Assembly: GCF_000019225.1 (NCBI RefSeq)
Contig: NC_010995.1
Span: 620,001-684,000, forward strand
Source: Cellvibrio japonicus Ueda107
GTDB lineage: Bacteria; Pseudomonadota; Gammaproteobacteria; Pseudomonadales; Cellvibrionaceae
Reading direction: 5' to 3'
DNA length: 64,000 nucleotides
Shown here: in pieces, positions 43,885-52,726 of the stretch
Layout of the letters: each line of letters begins with the position of its first letter
How positions within the stretch are numbered: the first letter of the stretch is position 1
The notes under the pieces: generated by a model
Told to the model about the DNA's origin: nothing
Database searches by the model: none
Seen by the model: only the letters and a program-made list of their open reading frames with translations
Translations under genes and position numbers: made by a program

Positions 43885-45511
43885 GGGCAGGCTCCTGTAC
43901 CGCAGGGGAGGTGCCGGTGAAGGCGCCGGTCATCCATTGGCCCAGGCGCTCCAGGGATACCTCTGCCTTGGGGGCCAGGGGCGACAGGCGTCCGCCGCAC
44001 AGGGCGCCCAGGCGGTCGGCCAACAGGTAGAGTTCGTCCAGGTCTTCACTGATCACCAAAATGGCGGCGCCGCTGTCGCGCAGTTGGATCAACTGCTGGT
44101 GGATCAGGTTGGCAGCGCCCACATCCACGCCCCAGGTGGGGTGAAAACACACCAGCACCCTGGGGTTTTGCAGGATTTCACGCCCGATAATGAATTTTTG
44201 CAGGTTGCCGCCCGACAGGCTTTTGGCACTGGCGGCGGGGCTGGTGGCCTTGACCTTAAAGCGGCGGATAATGTCGGCGGCGCGCGCCCGGATGGCATTC
44301 CAGTTAAGCCAGCCGCTGCGCCCGGCCTGGGTAATGTAGCTGGTGAGCAGGTTGTTTTCGGTCAGGCTCATGGCGCCCAGGGCACCGCGCCCGATGCGGT
44401 CGGCGGGCACCACACCCAGGCCGGCGCGGCGGCGCGCCTGCACCCCGGTGCGGGTTATATCGCGTGTACCCAGCAGCAGTTGGCCGCGGTCGGCAAGTAC
44501 CTCGCCATTCAACAAATCCACCAATTCATCCTGGCCGTTACCTGCTACACCCGCCAGGCCGAGGATTTCCCCCTGGTGCAGTTGCAGTTGGATATTGTGC
44601 AGGTGGATGCCAAAGGTATCGCGCGGTGTTAATTCCACATCCTCCAGGCTGAGCAGGCAGGCACCGGCCTGGCCGGCGGGCATGGATTCCTGTAGCTCCA
44701 GCTCGTCGCCCAGCATCAGCCGCGCCATTTGGCCGGGGCTGGTGTCGCGCGGGATACAGCTGCCGGTGACCCTGCCCCCGCGCAGGATGGTGGCGCGGTC
44801 GCAGAGCGCGTTAACTTCGTGCAGTTTGTGGGAGATAAACAGGATGCTGCACCCTTTGGAGGCAAGCTTTTTGAGCACGGCGATCAGTTGTTCCACCTCG
44901 GGCGGCGTGAGTACCGCGGTGGGCTCGTCGAGGATCAGCAATTGGATGTCCTGCAGCAGGCAGCGGATAATTTCCACCCGTTGCTGCTCGCCCACGGACA
45001 GGCTATGCACCAGGCGGTCGGGGTTAATGGCCAGGCCATAGTCTTCACCCACGGCGATAATGCGCTCGCGCAACCGGGCCAGGTTGCCGTATTCGGCCGG
45101 GGTTAAATAGAGGGCAATGTTTTCAGTCACCGTCAGGGTTTCAAACAGTGAAAAGTGCTGGAACACCATGCCCATTCCCAGTTGGCGCGCCTGGGCCGGG
45201 CCGCTGATGCTCACCTCTTTGTCATTCCACAGCATCTGCCCGGCATCGGGCTTGACCACACCGTAGATCATTTTCATCAGGGTGCTTTTGCCGGCGCCGT
45301 TCTCACCCAGCAGGGCGTGGATTTCGCCGGGGGCGACCTTGAGGCTGACCGAATCATTGGCGATACAGCCGGGATAGGCCTTGGTGAGGCCGATCAGCTC
45401 TAGGCGCAGGCGATAGCTGTCGGGTGAGGTGCCTGTAGCAGCGCCGGATAATGACCCGGGCGGTAGCGCCGGGGGATGTTTTGTGGGCAGATCTCTAGAT
45501 AGTTCTGACAT
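43874..45511 (-). CDS. Nucleoside-type ABC transporter ATP-binding protein, two fused NBDs
   Basis: A 545-residue double ATPase of the NupO/RbsA type. Domain one has Walker A LLGENGAGKSTLMK, signature SLSVGEQQRVEI and Walker B LLILDEPTAVLTP. Domain two has a degenerate Walker A (AGVAGNGQDELVD), signature LSGGNLQKFIIGRE and a Walker B variant VLVCFHPTWGVD in which the usual DEP is replaced by HPT, as is common in this family. First gene of the transport operon, divergent from xdhA with a 222-base shared regulatory region. Confidence 0.92.
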   Translation of the reverse strand: MSELSRDLPTKHPPALPPGSLSGAATGTSPDSYRLRLELIGLTKAYPGCIANDSVSLKVAPGEIHALLGENGAGKSTLMKMIYGVVKPDAGQMLWNDKEVSISGPAQARQLGMGMVFQHFSLFETLTVTENIALYLTPAEYGNLARLRERIIAVGEDYGLAINPDRLVHSLSVGEQQRVEIIRCLLQDIQLLILDEPTAVLTPPEVEQLIAVLKKLASKGCSILFISHKLHEVNALCDRATILRGGRVTGSCIPRDTSPGQMARLMLGDELELQESMPAGQAGACLLSLEDVELTPRDTFGIHLHNIQLQLHQGEILGLAGVAGNGQDELVDLLNGEVLADRGQLLLGTRDITRTGVQARRRAGLGVVPADRIGRGALGAMSLTENNLLTSYITQAGRSGWLNWNAIRARAADIIRRFKVKATSPAASAKSLSGGNLQKFIIGREILQNPRVLVCFHPTWGVDVGAANLIHQQLIQLRDSGAAILVISEDLDELYLLADRLGALCGGRLSPLAPKAEVSLERLGQWMTGAFTGTSPAVQEPAHAH

Positions 45512-45658
45512 AACTCTGGGGAATCAATATAAACCTGACTGCACGGACAAAAAGGGCTGTTTGATGAACCCCGCAATAGTCCGGTGAGCAGCAATATGTA
45601 TGCCATAGGTCTTGATTTACCTGTGATTAGTCCGGCGATCTGAAAAAATTTTAAAAAA

Positions 45659-45674
45659 TTGTCTATTTGGCCAG
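45659..45674. promoter_or_regulatory. RutR-like operator upstream of xdhA
   Basis: TTGTCTATTTGGCCAG matches the RutR consensus TTGACCANNTGGTCAA at about 10 of 14 positions. It lies 60 bases before the xdhA start in the divergent xdhA / transporter region. A matching half-site TTGTCTA also occurs at about 40672, near the tetR start. The regulator at 39895-40620 is the natural candidate. Confidence 0.4.
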
Positions 45675-45733
45675 TCTTTTGCTTTGTCTGGGAGGTAAAA
45701 GTAAAACACTCAAGCTGGCGCGGAGGAAAATAC

Positions 45734-47212
45734 GTGCGCTTTGTGGTCAACCAAACACTTATTGAACGGGCTGACCTGGCCCCGGATACCACACTGCTCA
45801 GCCTGTTGCGACGCGATAGGCAATGGGTTGGGACTAAAGAAGGCTGCGCATCCGGTGACTGTGGTGCCTGCACGGTGTTGGTGGGCAGCGCGCGCGCTGG
45901 CCGCTGGCACTACCGGGCGATAAACGCCTGTATTTGCCCGGTGGGCAGCCTGCACAATCAACGTGTTATCACTGTGGAAGGACTGGCACCCCCGGGGCTG
46001 GGTCGCGGCGCTGCCCTGCACCCGGTGCAGCAGGCACTGGTGGATTGCCACGGCTCCCAATGCGGGTTTTGCACACCGGGTTTTGTCATGTCCCTGGTGG
46101 GCTTGCACCTGGAGTCCCAGGCTATTGCCGAAGGGCATGAGCGCGCGGCGGTGATCGAGGCCATCTCCGGCAACCTGTGCCGCTGCACCGGTTATCGCCC
46201 GATTATCGAGGCGGGTATCCAGTCCCTTAAAAAACCTGCCCAAATGGCCAATATTGTGCAGGAATGGCTTCCCGATGCACCCTTAACGGGCAGCGGGCCG
46301 GCGTATCGACTGCTGGGAAAAGACGCCGCGGAAGGCTATTGGCAGCCGACCACCGAAGCCGGCTTGCAGCAATTGTTGACTGACTATCCCCAGGCGCGCC
46401 TAGTGGCGGGGGGGACGGATGTGATGCTGGAGGTCACCCAGCTATACCAGTCACTGCCCCAGGTAATTGACCTGAATGCGATTCCCGGCCTGAGGCAATG
46501 GCAACTCACGGAGGATTCCCTGTGTATCGGTGCCGCCACGCCCTACAGCGAACTGGAACAGGGCCTGGCCCGGGTGGCGCCTGAGTTTGTCGCCCTGCTC
46601 AAGCGCCTGGGCTCGCGCCAGATCCGCAACCGCGGCACCCTGGGCGGCAATATCTGTAACGCGTCACCCATTGGCGATACCCCGCCCTGGCTGCTGGTGC
46701 TGGACGCCGAATTGGAGCTGGTGAACAGCCGCGGCGAAACCAGGCGCGAATACCTGCGCGATTTTTACCTGGGCTACAAGCAAACCACGCGCGCGCCTGA
46801 CGAATACCTGGCGCGCATCCACATAGCGCGCCAAGCCCTGGCCCAGCCCCAGCGCTTGTTCAAGGTGAGCAAGCGTTATGAGGATGACATCTCGGCCGTG
46901 ATGGGCGCCTTCTGGTGGGATGCCGGGCACATCCGTATTGCCTACGGCGGCATGGCCGGTGTGCCCAAGCGCGCGTTCCTGGTCGAGGCGGTGCTTAATA
47001 CCGAGCCCTGGCACCGGCTGGGCCAGGTGCAGGAAAGCCGCCTGGCACTGGCCTGCGACCAATTGCGCGCCGAGTTCAGCCCGCTAAGCGATGTGCGTGC
47101 CAGTGCCGGCTACCGCCTGGCCATGGCCTGCGAGCTGCTGCGCAAAGCCTGTTATGAGTTTGCTGCCGAGGCCGCAGGCCAGGCTCCCGAGAGGTTGTTT
47201 ATCCATGCGTAA
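45734..47212 (+). CDS. xdhA: Xanthine dehydrogenase small subunit (Fe-S and FAD)
   Basis: About 492 residues. GTG at 45734 with GGAGG upstream gives the standard N-terminus (RFVVNQTLIERADLAPDTTL); the frame open to 45659 is not needed. The plant-type [2Fe-2S] motif GCASGDCGACTVLVG (about 36-50) and the second cluster CGFCTPGF and GNLCRCTGYRP (about 109-155) are followed by the FAD domain (LVAGGTDVMLE, about 223; LGGNICNASPIGD). It passes electrons from the XdhB molybdenum centre to NAD. The stop overlaps the xdhB start by eight bases. Confidence 0.95.
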   Translation: MRFVVNQTLIERADLAPDTTLLSLLRRDRQWVGTKEGCASGDCGACTVLVGSARAGRWHYRAINACICPVGSLHNQRVITVEGLAPPGLGRGAALHPVQQALVDCHGSQCGFCTPGFVMSLVGLHLESQAIAEGHERAAVIEAISGNLCRCTGYRPIIEAGIQSLKKPAQMANIVQEWLPDAPLTGSGPAYRLLGKDAAEGYWQPTTEAGLQQLLTDYPQARLVAGGTDVMLEVTQLYQSLPQVIDLNAIPGLRQWQLTEDSLCIGAATPYSELEQGLARVAPEFVALLKRLGSRQIRNRGTLGGNICNASPIGDTPPWLLVLDAELELVNSRGETRREYLRDFYLGYKQTTRAPDEYLARIHIARQALAQPQRLFKVSKRYEDDISAVMGAFWWDAGHIRIAYGGMAGVPKRAFLVEAVLNTEPWHRLGQVQESRLALACDQLRAEFSPLSDVRASAGYRLAMACELLRKACYEFAAEAAGQAPERLFIHA

Positions 47213-49562
47213 GTTGATCGAAGCCCAGGCGCAACCGGCGTTATTCAAGCCGGGCGTCGGCCATTCCGTCGCGCACGAATCAGCCTGCAAACACGTTAGC
47301 GGCAGTGCCCAATACATCGATGACCTGCCCCTGTTGCCCGGCCTGGTACATGTGGCCACTGGCCAGTCTATCCACCCACACGCGCGTATTATCTTGCTCG
47401 ATATCCGTGCCGTTAGGGCTGCACCGGGTGTGGTGGATGTGATCGTACAGCGCGATATTCCCGGTGAAGTGGATGTAGGTCCGGTATACGGTGGCGACCC
47501 GCTGTTGGCGGGGGACCTGGTGGAATACATCGGCCAACCCCTGTTTGCCGTGGCAGCCACCAGCCTGGAAGCGGCCCAGCGTGCGGTGAAATTGGCCCGG
47601 GTTGAATACGACATCTTGCCAGCGCAGCTCACAGTGGAGGATGCCCTGGCCGCCCGGAGTTTTGTGCTGCCCGAGCACCAGTTGTTAATGGGGGACCCGG
47701 ACAGCGAGATAGACAAGGCACCGCACCGGTTACAGGGTGAAATCTATGTGCGCGGCCAGGAGCACTTTTACCTGGAGGGCCAGATCAGCCAGGCCCAGCT
47801 CACCGAAGACGGCGGTATACACGTGATCAGTTCCTCCCAGCACCCCAGTGAAATCCAAAAACTGGTAGCCGAGGTATTGGACTTGCCCCTGCATTTAGTG
47901 GTGGCTGAAGTGCGGCGCATGGGCGGTGGTTTTGGCGGTAAGGAAAGCCAGGCCGCGCCCCTGGCGTGTATGGCGGCGATTTTTGCCAAGCGTTTGCAGC
48001 GCCCGGTGCGCTACCGTATGCCGCGCCGCGACGACATGGTGCAAACCGGCAAGCGCCACGATTTCCTCAACCGCTGGCGCGTGGGCTTTGACAGCGACGG
48101 TCACATCCTGGGGGTGGATATGCTGCTGGCGGGCAAGTGCGGCTATTCGCCGGACTTGTCCGAAGGTATCGTCGACCGCGCCATGTTCCATGCTGACAAC
48201 GCCTACTTTCTACGGAGCGCGCGCATCCTCGGCGTGCGCTGTAAAACCCACACAGTCTCCAACACTGCATTTCGCGGTTTTGGCGGCCCCAAGGGCATGA
48301 TGGCAATTGAAAGCCTGATCGAGGATATCGCGCGGCATCTGGGAAAAGACCCATTGGATGTGCGCAAACTCAACCTCTATCGCCCCGGTGCCGATGAAAC
48401 GCCCTACGGCCAGAAAATTGAGCAGCATGTATTACAGGATTTAATCGCGCGCCTGGAATTGGATAGTGATTACCGCGTGCGCCGCGAACAGGTAACGCGT
48501 TTTAATCAAACACATCGCTACCTGAAAAAAGGCCTGGCACTCACCCCGGTAAAATTTGGTATTTCCTTTACCGCCAAACACCTCAACCAGGCTGGTGCCT
48601 TACTGCAAATTTACACCGACGGCAGCCTGATGATTAACCAGGGCGGTACCGAAATGGGCCAGGGCTTGTACACCAAGATCCAGCAAATTGTCGCCAGTGC
48701 GTTTGGGGTGAGTGTGGAGCGGGTCATTGTGAGCGCTACACGTACTGACAAGGTGCCCAACACCTCGCCCACGGCAGCCTCGTCCGGTACTGACTTAAAT
48801 GGCATGGCGGCTAAGGATGCCTGCGACAGGATCAAAGCTGATTTAATCGGTTTTGCCTGTGAGCATTTCCAGTTGAGTACCGAGCAGATTGTGTTTGCCA
48901 ATAATCGCGTGCAATTGGGGCGAGAGAGCATGAGCTTTCCCGACTTTATCAAGCTGGCCTACCTCAACCGCATTCCGCTATTGGCGACCGGTTATTACCG
49001 CACGCCCAAAATTTTCTACAACCGCGACACCGCCAAAGGCCAGCCGTTTTTGTATTTCGCCAACGGTGCGGCGGTAAGCGAGGTAACCCTGGATACGCGC
49101 ACCGGCGAATACCAGGTAAACCGCACCGATATACTGCACGACGTGGGCAAGTCGCTGAACCCGGCGATTGATATCGGCCAAATTGAAGGCGGTTTTGTGC
49201 AGGGCATGGGCTGGCTTACCAGCGAGGAATTATTGTGGGACGACAAGGGGCGGATTATTTCCAACAGCCCGGCCAACTACAAAATTCCCACGGCTTTTGA
49301 TGTGCCCGCCGATTTGCGCGTGGCCCTGTACCACGAGCCCAACCTGGAAAATACCATTCACTTATCCAAAGCCGTGGGCGAGCCGCCCCTGATGCTGGGC
49401 ATTGCGGTCTGGGCAGCGCTGCGCGATGCCTGCAGCAGCACGAGCGGTTATCGTTTTAGTCCGCGCCTGGATACCCCGGCAACACCCGAGCGGGTGTATT
49501 GGGCATTGCAGGAATGTGCAGCGTTTAATGCGTGTCAGGCGCAGGAGGTCGACCGTGCCTAG
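47205..49562 (+). CDS. xdhB: Xanthine dehydrogenase large (molybdopterin) subunit
   Basis: About 785 residues, start ATG at 47205 overlapping xdhA. Molybdenum-cofactor motifs are GGGFGGKES (about 240), AFRGFGGPKG (about 355), QGGTEMGQGLYTK (about 478) and the catalytic Glu in KAVGEPPLMLG (about 724). It oxidises hypoxanthine and xanthine to urate. The frame runs upstream to 47091 within xdhA, but the N-terminus AQPALFKPGVGHSVAHESAC is the normal XdhB start. Its stop is overlapped by xdhC. Confidence 0.95.
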   Translation: MRKLIEAQAQPALFKPGVGHSVAHESACKHVSGSAQYIDDLPLLPGLVHVATGQSIHPHARIILLDIRAVRAAPGVVDVIVQRDIPGEVDVGPVYGGDPLLAGDLVEYIGQPLFAVAATSLEAAQRAVKLARVEYDILPAQLTVEDALAARSFVLPEHQLLMGDPDSEIDKAPHRLQGEIYVRGQEHFYLEGQISQAQLTEDGGIHVISSSQHPSEIQKLVAEVLDLPLHLVVAEVRRMGGGFGGKESQAAPLACMAAIFAKRLQRPVRYRMPRRDDMVQTGKRHDFLNRWRVGFDSDGHILGVDMLLAGKCGYSPDLSEGIVDRAMFHADNAYFLRSARILGVRCKTHTVSNTAFRGFGGPKGMMAIESLIEDIARHLGKDPLDVRKLNLYRPGADETPYGQKIEQHVLQDLIARLELDSDYRVRREQVTRFNQTHRYLKKGLALTPVKFGISFTAKHLNQAGALLQIYTDGSLMINQGGTEMGQGLYTKIQQIVASAFGVSVERVIVSATRTDKVPNTSPTAASSGTDLNGMAAKDACDRIKADLIGFACEHFQLSTEQIVFANNRVQLGRESMSFPDFIKLAYLNRIPLLATGYYRTPKIFYNRDTAKGQPFLYFANGAAVSEVTLDTRTGEYQVNRTDILHDVGKSLNPAIDIGQIEGGFVQGMGWLTSEELLWDDKGRIISNSPANYKIPTAFDVPADLRVALYHEPNLENTIHLSKAVGEPPLMLGIAVWAALRDACSSTSGYRFSPRLDTPATPERVYWALQECAAFNACQAQEVDRA

Positions 49563-50457
49563 CCCAGGATCAGCGGATTTTTTGCAACCGTCAGCGCACT
49601 CGGCGCTCAACTGGTCAGCGGCTATCGCCCGCTGCCAGGCACGTGGCAATGCCTACGTAATTGCCACGGTCATTAATACCCAGGGCTCTACGCCGCGCGA
49701 CGGCGGCAGCAAAATGGTGATTGATGCTGACAGTACCTACGACACCCTGGGCGGTGGCCAGCTGGAGTTTTTAGTGGTGCAGCAGGCGCGCGAATTAATT
49801 GCGCGCAATAAAAACTGCCAGTTGTTGCGCGCAATCCCGCTGGCGGCAGAAGCGGCACAATGCTGCGGTGGCAATATGGTGGTCATGCTCGAATGCTTTG
49901 CTGCGCGCCAGTGGCAAATGGCACTCTTTGGCGCCGGCCATGTGTGCCAGGCACTGGTGCAGATCTTGGGTGGCTTACCCTGCCAGGTGCGGGTGATTGA
50001 TAACCGGCCCGAGTTAATGACAAACACACTGCCCGGCAATTGTCATTACGCGTTTTATGCTGACCCGGTGAGTGCCGTGGAAGTATTACCGGACAATACC
50101 TGGGTGGTTATTTTTACCCATGACCACGCGCTGGATTTTGCACTGTGCCGGGCATTGCTCACCGATCGGCGCTGGGCTTACTGTGGCCTTATCGGTTCGC
50201 ACACCAAAGCCCTGCGTTTTCGCAAGCGCCTTGCCGATGCCGGGTTTGCTGCTGACGATATAGCGCGAATTTACAGCCCCGTTGGTTTGCCCGAGGTAAA
50301 AGGCAAATTGCCCATGGAGGTGGCGGTATCCATCGCCGCGCAATTGCAAAGCCTGTATTACGCACAGGCGCCCGTAAACACAGCGCCTTCCAGTCGTTGG
50401 CGGGAGATTAAAAGCCTGTTGCAGCAAGAGCGCAGCGCGCACATTGTGTGTGAGTAA
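49555..50457 (+). CDS. xdhC: Xanthine dehydrogenase accessory protein XdhC
   Basis: A 300-residue chaperone that binds molybdenum cofactor and inserts the sulfurated form into XdhB. GTG at 49555 has GGAGG upstream and overlaps the xdhB stop. The N-terminal block AYVIATVINTQGSTPRDGGS, the CCGGNMVVMLE Cys pair (about 103) and the Rossmann FGAGHVCQALVQIL followed by YCGLIGSHTK are characteristic. The apparent longer frame back to 49402 is an overlap with xdhB. Confidence 0.93.
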   Translation: MPSPGSADFLQPSAHSALNWSAAIARCQARGNAYVIATVINTQGSTPRDGGSKMVIDADSTYDTLGGGQLEFLVVQQARELIARNKNCQLLRAIPLAAEAAQCCGGNMVVMLECFAARQWQMALFGAGHVCQALVQILGGLPCQVRVIDNRPELMTNTLPGNCHYAFYADPVSAVEVLPDNTWVVIFTHDHALDFALCRALLTDRRWAYCGLIGSHTKALRFRKRLADAGFAADDIARIYSPVGLPEVKGKLPMEVAVSIAAQLQSLYYAQAPVNTAPSSRWREIKSLLQQERSAHIVCE

Positions 50458-50502
50458 CATGGCCTGGTCGGTACACCGGTTGTCTGTAGTGGAAAATGAT
50501 GT

Positions 50503-51000
50503 ATGACGCTCGACGAATTTAACCAGCAGGATGAGGCCAGTGCGCTCACTGCGCTCTACAGTTGCTGCCATTGCATGGCCTGGGCACAGGCGATGACTGC
50601 TGCGCGGCCGTTTGCTGATCTTGATCAGTTGCTGGCCAAAGCCGATGCGCTCTGGGCCGGGGCCGGCGAGGCGCAAATCCTCGAAGCCTTTTCCGGTCAT
50701 GCGCGTATTGGCGATATAGAACTGCTGCGCTCGCGTTACGCCGGTCGTGCGACGGCCGAGCAAGGCCAGGTACTGCAAGCCAGTGAGGCCGAGATTCAAG
50801 CGCTTTATCAGTTGAATAAAGCCTATGAGGAAAAAAATGGTTTTATATTTATTGTGTGCGCCAGCGGTAAGTCAGCCGCTGCCATGCTGGAGCTATTACA
50901 GCAGCGCAGCCATAACAGCCGCGACCGGGAACTCATCAATGGCGCGCGCGAACAGGGGGCTATCACCCGTTTGCGTTTACAGCAACTTGTCACCGATTAA
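50503..51000 (+). CDS. uraD: OHCU decarboxylase UraD
   Basis: A 165-residue enzyme that decarboxylates 2-oxo-4-hydroxy-4-carboxy-5-ureidoimidazoline to S-allantoin, the third step after urate oxidation. The catalytic His is in FSGHARIGD (about residue 66) and the second conserved block is YEEKNGFIFIVCASGKSA. It lies between xdhC and uraH in a tight plus-strand operon (11-base gap to uraH). Length and motifs fit the bacterial family. Confidence 0.92.
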   Translation: MTLDEFNQQDEASALTALYSCCHCMAWAQAMTAARPFADLDQLLAKADALWAGAGEAQILEAFSGHARIGDIELLRSRYAGRATAEQGQVLQASEAEIQALYQLNKAYEEKNGFIFIVCASGKSAAAMLELLQQRSHNSRDRELINGAREQGAITRLRLQQLVTD

Positions 51001-51011
51001 GTGAGCAACCC

Positions 51012-51362
51012 ATGTCATTACCTGTCGAAAAAGCAGCGATTACCACCCATATCCTTAACCTGGAAAGCGGCCGGCCGGCCGCCGATGTACAGGCCTATCT
51101 CTACGGCCCCGATTCGAGCGAGCCCATTGCCAGTGCCAGGACCGATGCCGATGGCCGCGTGATGCAATGGGATGCACCTGTTGAATTGCAGCCGGGTATT
51201 TATAAATTGCAATTCGCAATTGGCGACTGGTTTGCACGCCAAGAGCGCGACAGTTTTTATCCTGAAATCAAAATTGCGTTTCGCGTGGCCAACACCCGGG
51301 AACACTACCATGTTCCCCTGTTGCTGAATGCCCACGGCTACTCGACTTATCGCGGCAGCTAA
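51012..51362 (+). CDS. uraH: 5-hydroxyisourate hydrolase UraH (transthyretin-like)
   Basis: A 116-residue transthyretin-fold hydrolase acting on 5-hydroxyisourate. The N-terminal ITTHILNLESGRPAADVQAY with conserved His, the RDSFYPEIKIAF block and the C-terminal signature tetrapeptide YRGS are all present. It is cytoplasmic (no signal peptide). It follows uraD and precedes guaD in the same operon. Confidence 0.95.
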   Translation: MSLPVEKAAITTHILNLESGRPAADVQAYLYGPDSSEPIASARTDADGRVMQWDAPVELQPGIYKLQFAIGDWFARQERDSFYPEIKIAFRVANTREHYHVPLLLNAHGYSTYRGS

Positions 51363-51388
51363 CTTTTGCTATTCCTGTAAGGAAGTCT

Positions 51389-52726
51389 ATGCGTCACTCC
51401 GATGTTCAAGCATTTCGTGCAAAGATCCTGCACTTCACTGATCGACCTGATCCGACAACGGGGCAGGGTGTTGAGTATTTCGATGATGGTGTACTACTGG
51501 TGGAGCATGGTCGGATCAAGGCCCTGGCCAGCGCTGCCGCTATGGCCGGGCAGGGGTTTGATTTGCAACAGTGTCGGCACAGCCCCGAGCAATTAATCAT
51601 GCCCGGTTTTATCGACAGCCATATCCACTATCCGCAAACCGCCGTCATCGCCTCCTACGGCGAGCAACTGCTGGATTGGTTAAATCACTATACCTTTCCG
51701 GCTGAGCAGCAATTTGCCGATGCAGAGTTTGCTGCGCTGGCCGCGCAACAGTTTTTAAATATACTGCTGGCCAACGGCACCACCAGCGCGCTGGTCTACA
51801 CCAGTGTATTTGCGCAATCCACCCAGGCATTTTTCCAGCAGGCAGAAGCCTATAACCTGCGCATGATTGCCGGTAAGGTGATGATGGACCGCCATGCCCC
51901 CGCCGCGCTGCTGGATACAGCAGAATCAAGCGAGCGCGAGTGCCGCGCCCTGATCGAAGACTGGCACAATCGCGGTCGCCTGCACTATGCACTGACTCCG
52001 CGTTTTGCACCTACCAGTACGCCGCAACAATTGGCAGTAACGGGTAAGTTGTATCGCGATTATCCCGGCCTGTATTTGCAAACCCATTTATCGGAAAACC
52101 GCGCAGAAATTGCCTGGGTAAAATCCCTGTTCCCGGAAGCCAGCGATTACCTGGACGTGTATGACCGTTTTGGTTTGCTCGGGCGGCGCAGTGTCTTTGG
52201 CCACGGCATTCATGTGCGTGAGCGCGAAATCCATCGCCTGGCACAGACCGGTTCCGGTATTGCATTCTGCCCCACGTCCAATTTATTCCTTGGCAGCGGC
52301 CTGCTCGACCTGGCGCGCCTGGAATCTGCCGGTGTTGCGGTCAGTATGGCGACCGACGTGGGTGGCGGTACCAGTTTTTCACTGCTGCGCACCCTGGCAG
52401 AGGCTTACAAAGTCCTGCAAATGCAGCAGCAAAATTTGCATCCGCTGACGGCCTTTTACATGGCCACCCTGGGCAATGCCCGCGCGCTGGATCTCGATAC
52501 CCACCTGGGGAATTTTGCACCGGGTAAAGAGGCGGATTTTGTGGTGCTCGACCTGGGTGCAACACCGCTGCAAGCCCTGCGCCAGGCCAGTACACGGAAT
52601 TTGACTGAACAGTTATTTGCACTCATGACCCTGGGTGATGAACACAATGTGGCGCGCACCTATATCATGGGCAAGCAGGTCTTCCGTCGCGCATCGCGCA
52701 AGGAGGACCAACAATGGACGCACTGA
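51389..52726 (+). CDS. guaD: Guanine deaminase GuaD
   Basis: A 445-residue amidohydrolase converting guanine to xanthine. Metal-binding GFIDSHIHYPQT (about 72-83), LQTHLSENRAE, FGHGIHVRERE and TDVGGGTSFSLL are the guanine-deaminase motifs. It supplies xanthine to XdhAB. RBS AAGGAAG precedes the ATG. Its 3' end overlaps puuD by 13 bases. The second deaminase (38519-39898) is distinct and likely acts on 8-oxoguanine. Confidence 0.94.
   Translation: MRHSDVQAFRAKILHFTDRPDPTTGQGVEYFDDGVLLVEHGRIKALASAAAMAGQGFDLQQCRHSPEQLIMPGFIDSHIHYPQTAVIASYGEQLLDWLNHYTFPAEQQFADAEFAALAAQQFLNILLANGTTSALVYTSVFAQSTQAFFQQAEAYNLRMIAGKVMMDRHAPAALLDTAESSERECRALIEDWHNRGRLHYALTPRFAPTSTPQQLAVTGKLYRDYPGLYLQTHLSENRAEIAWVKSLFPEASDYLDVYDRFGLLGRRSVFGHGIHVREREIHRLAQTGSGIAFCPTSNLFLGSGLLDLARLESAGVAVSMATDVGGGTSFSLLRTLAEAYKVLQMQQQNLHPLTAFYMATLGNARALDLDTHLGNFAPGKEADFVVLDLGATPLQALRQASTRNLTEQLFALMTLGDEHNVARTYIMGKQVFRRASRKEDQQWTH

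Noticed and set aside
43877..44632. Plus-strand 251-residue open frame
   Set aside because: Antisense to the double-ATPase transporter gene whose Walker and signature motifs are unmistakable.
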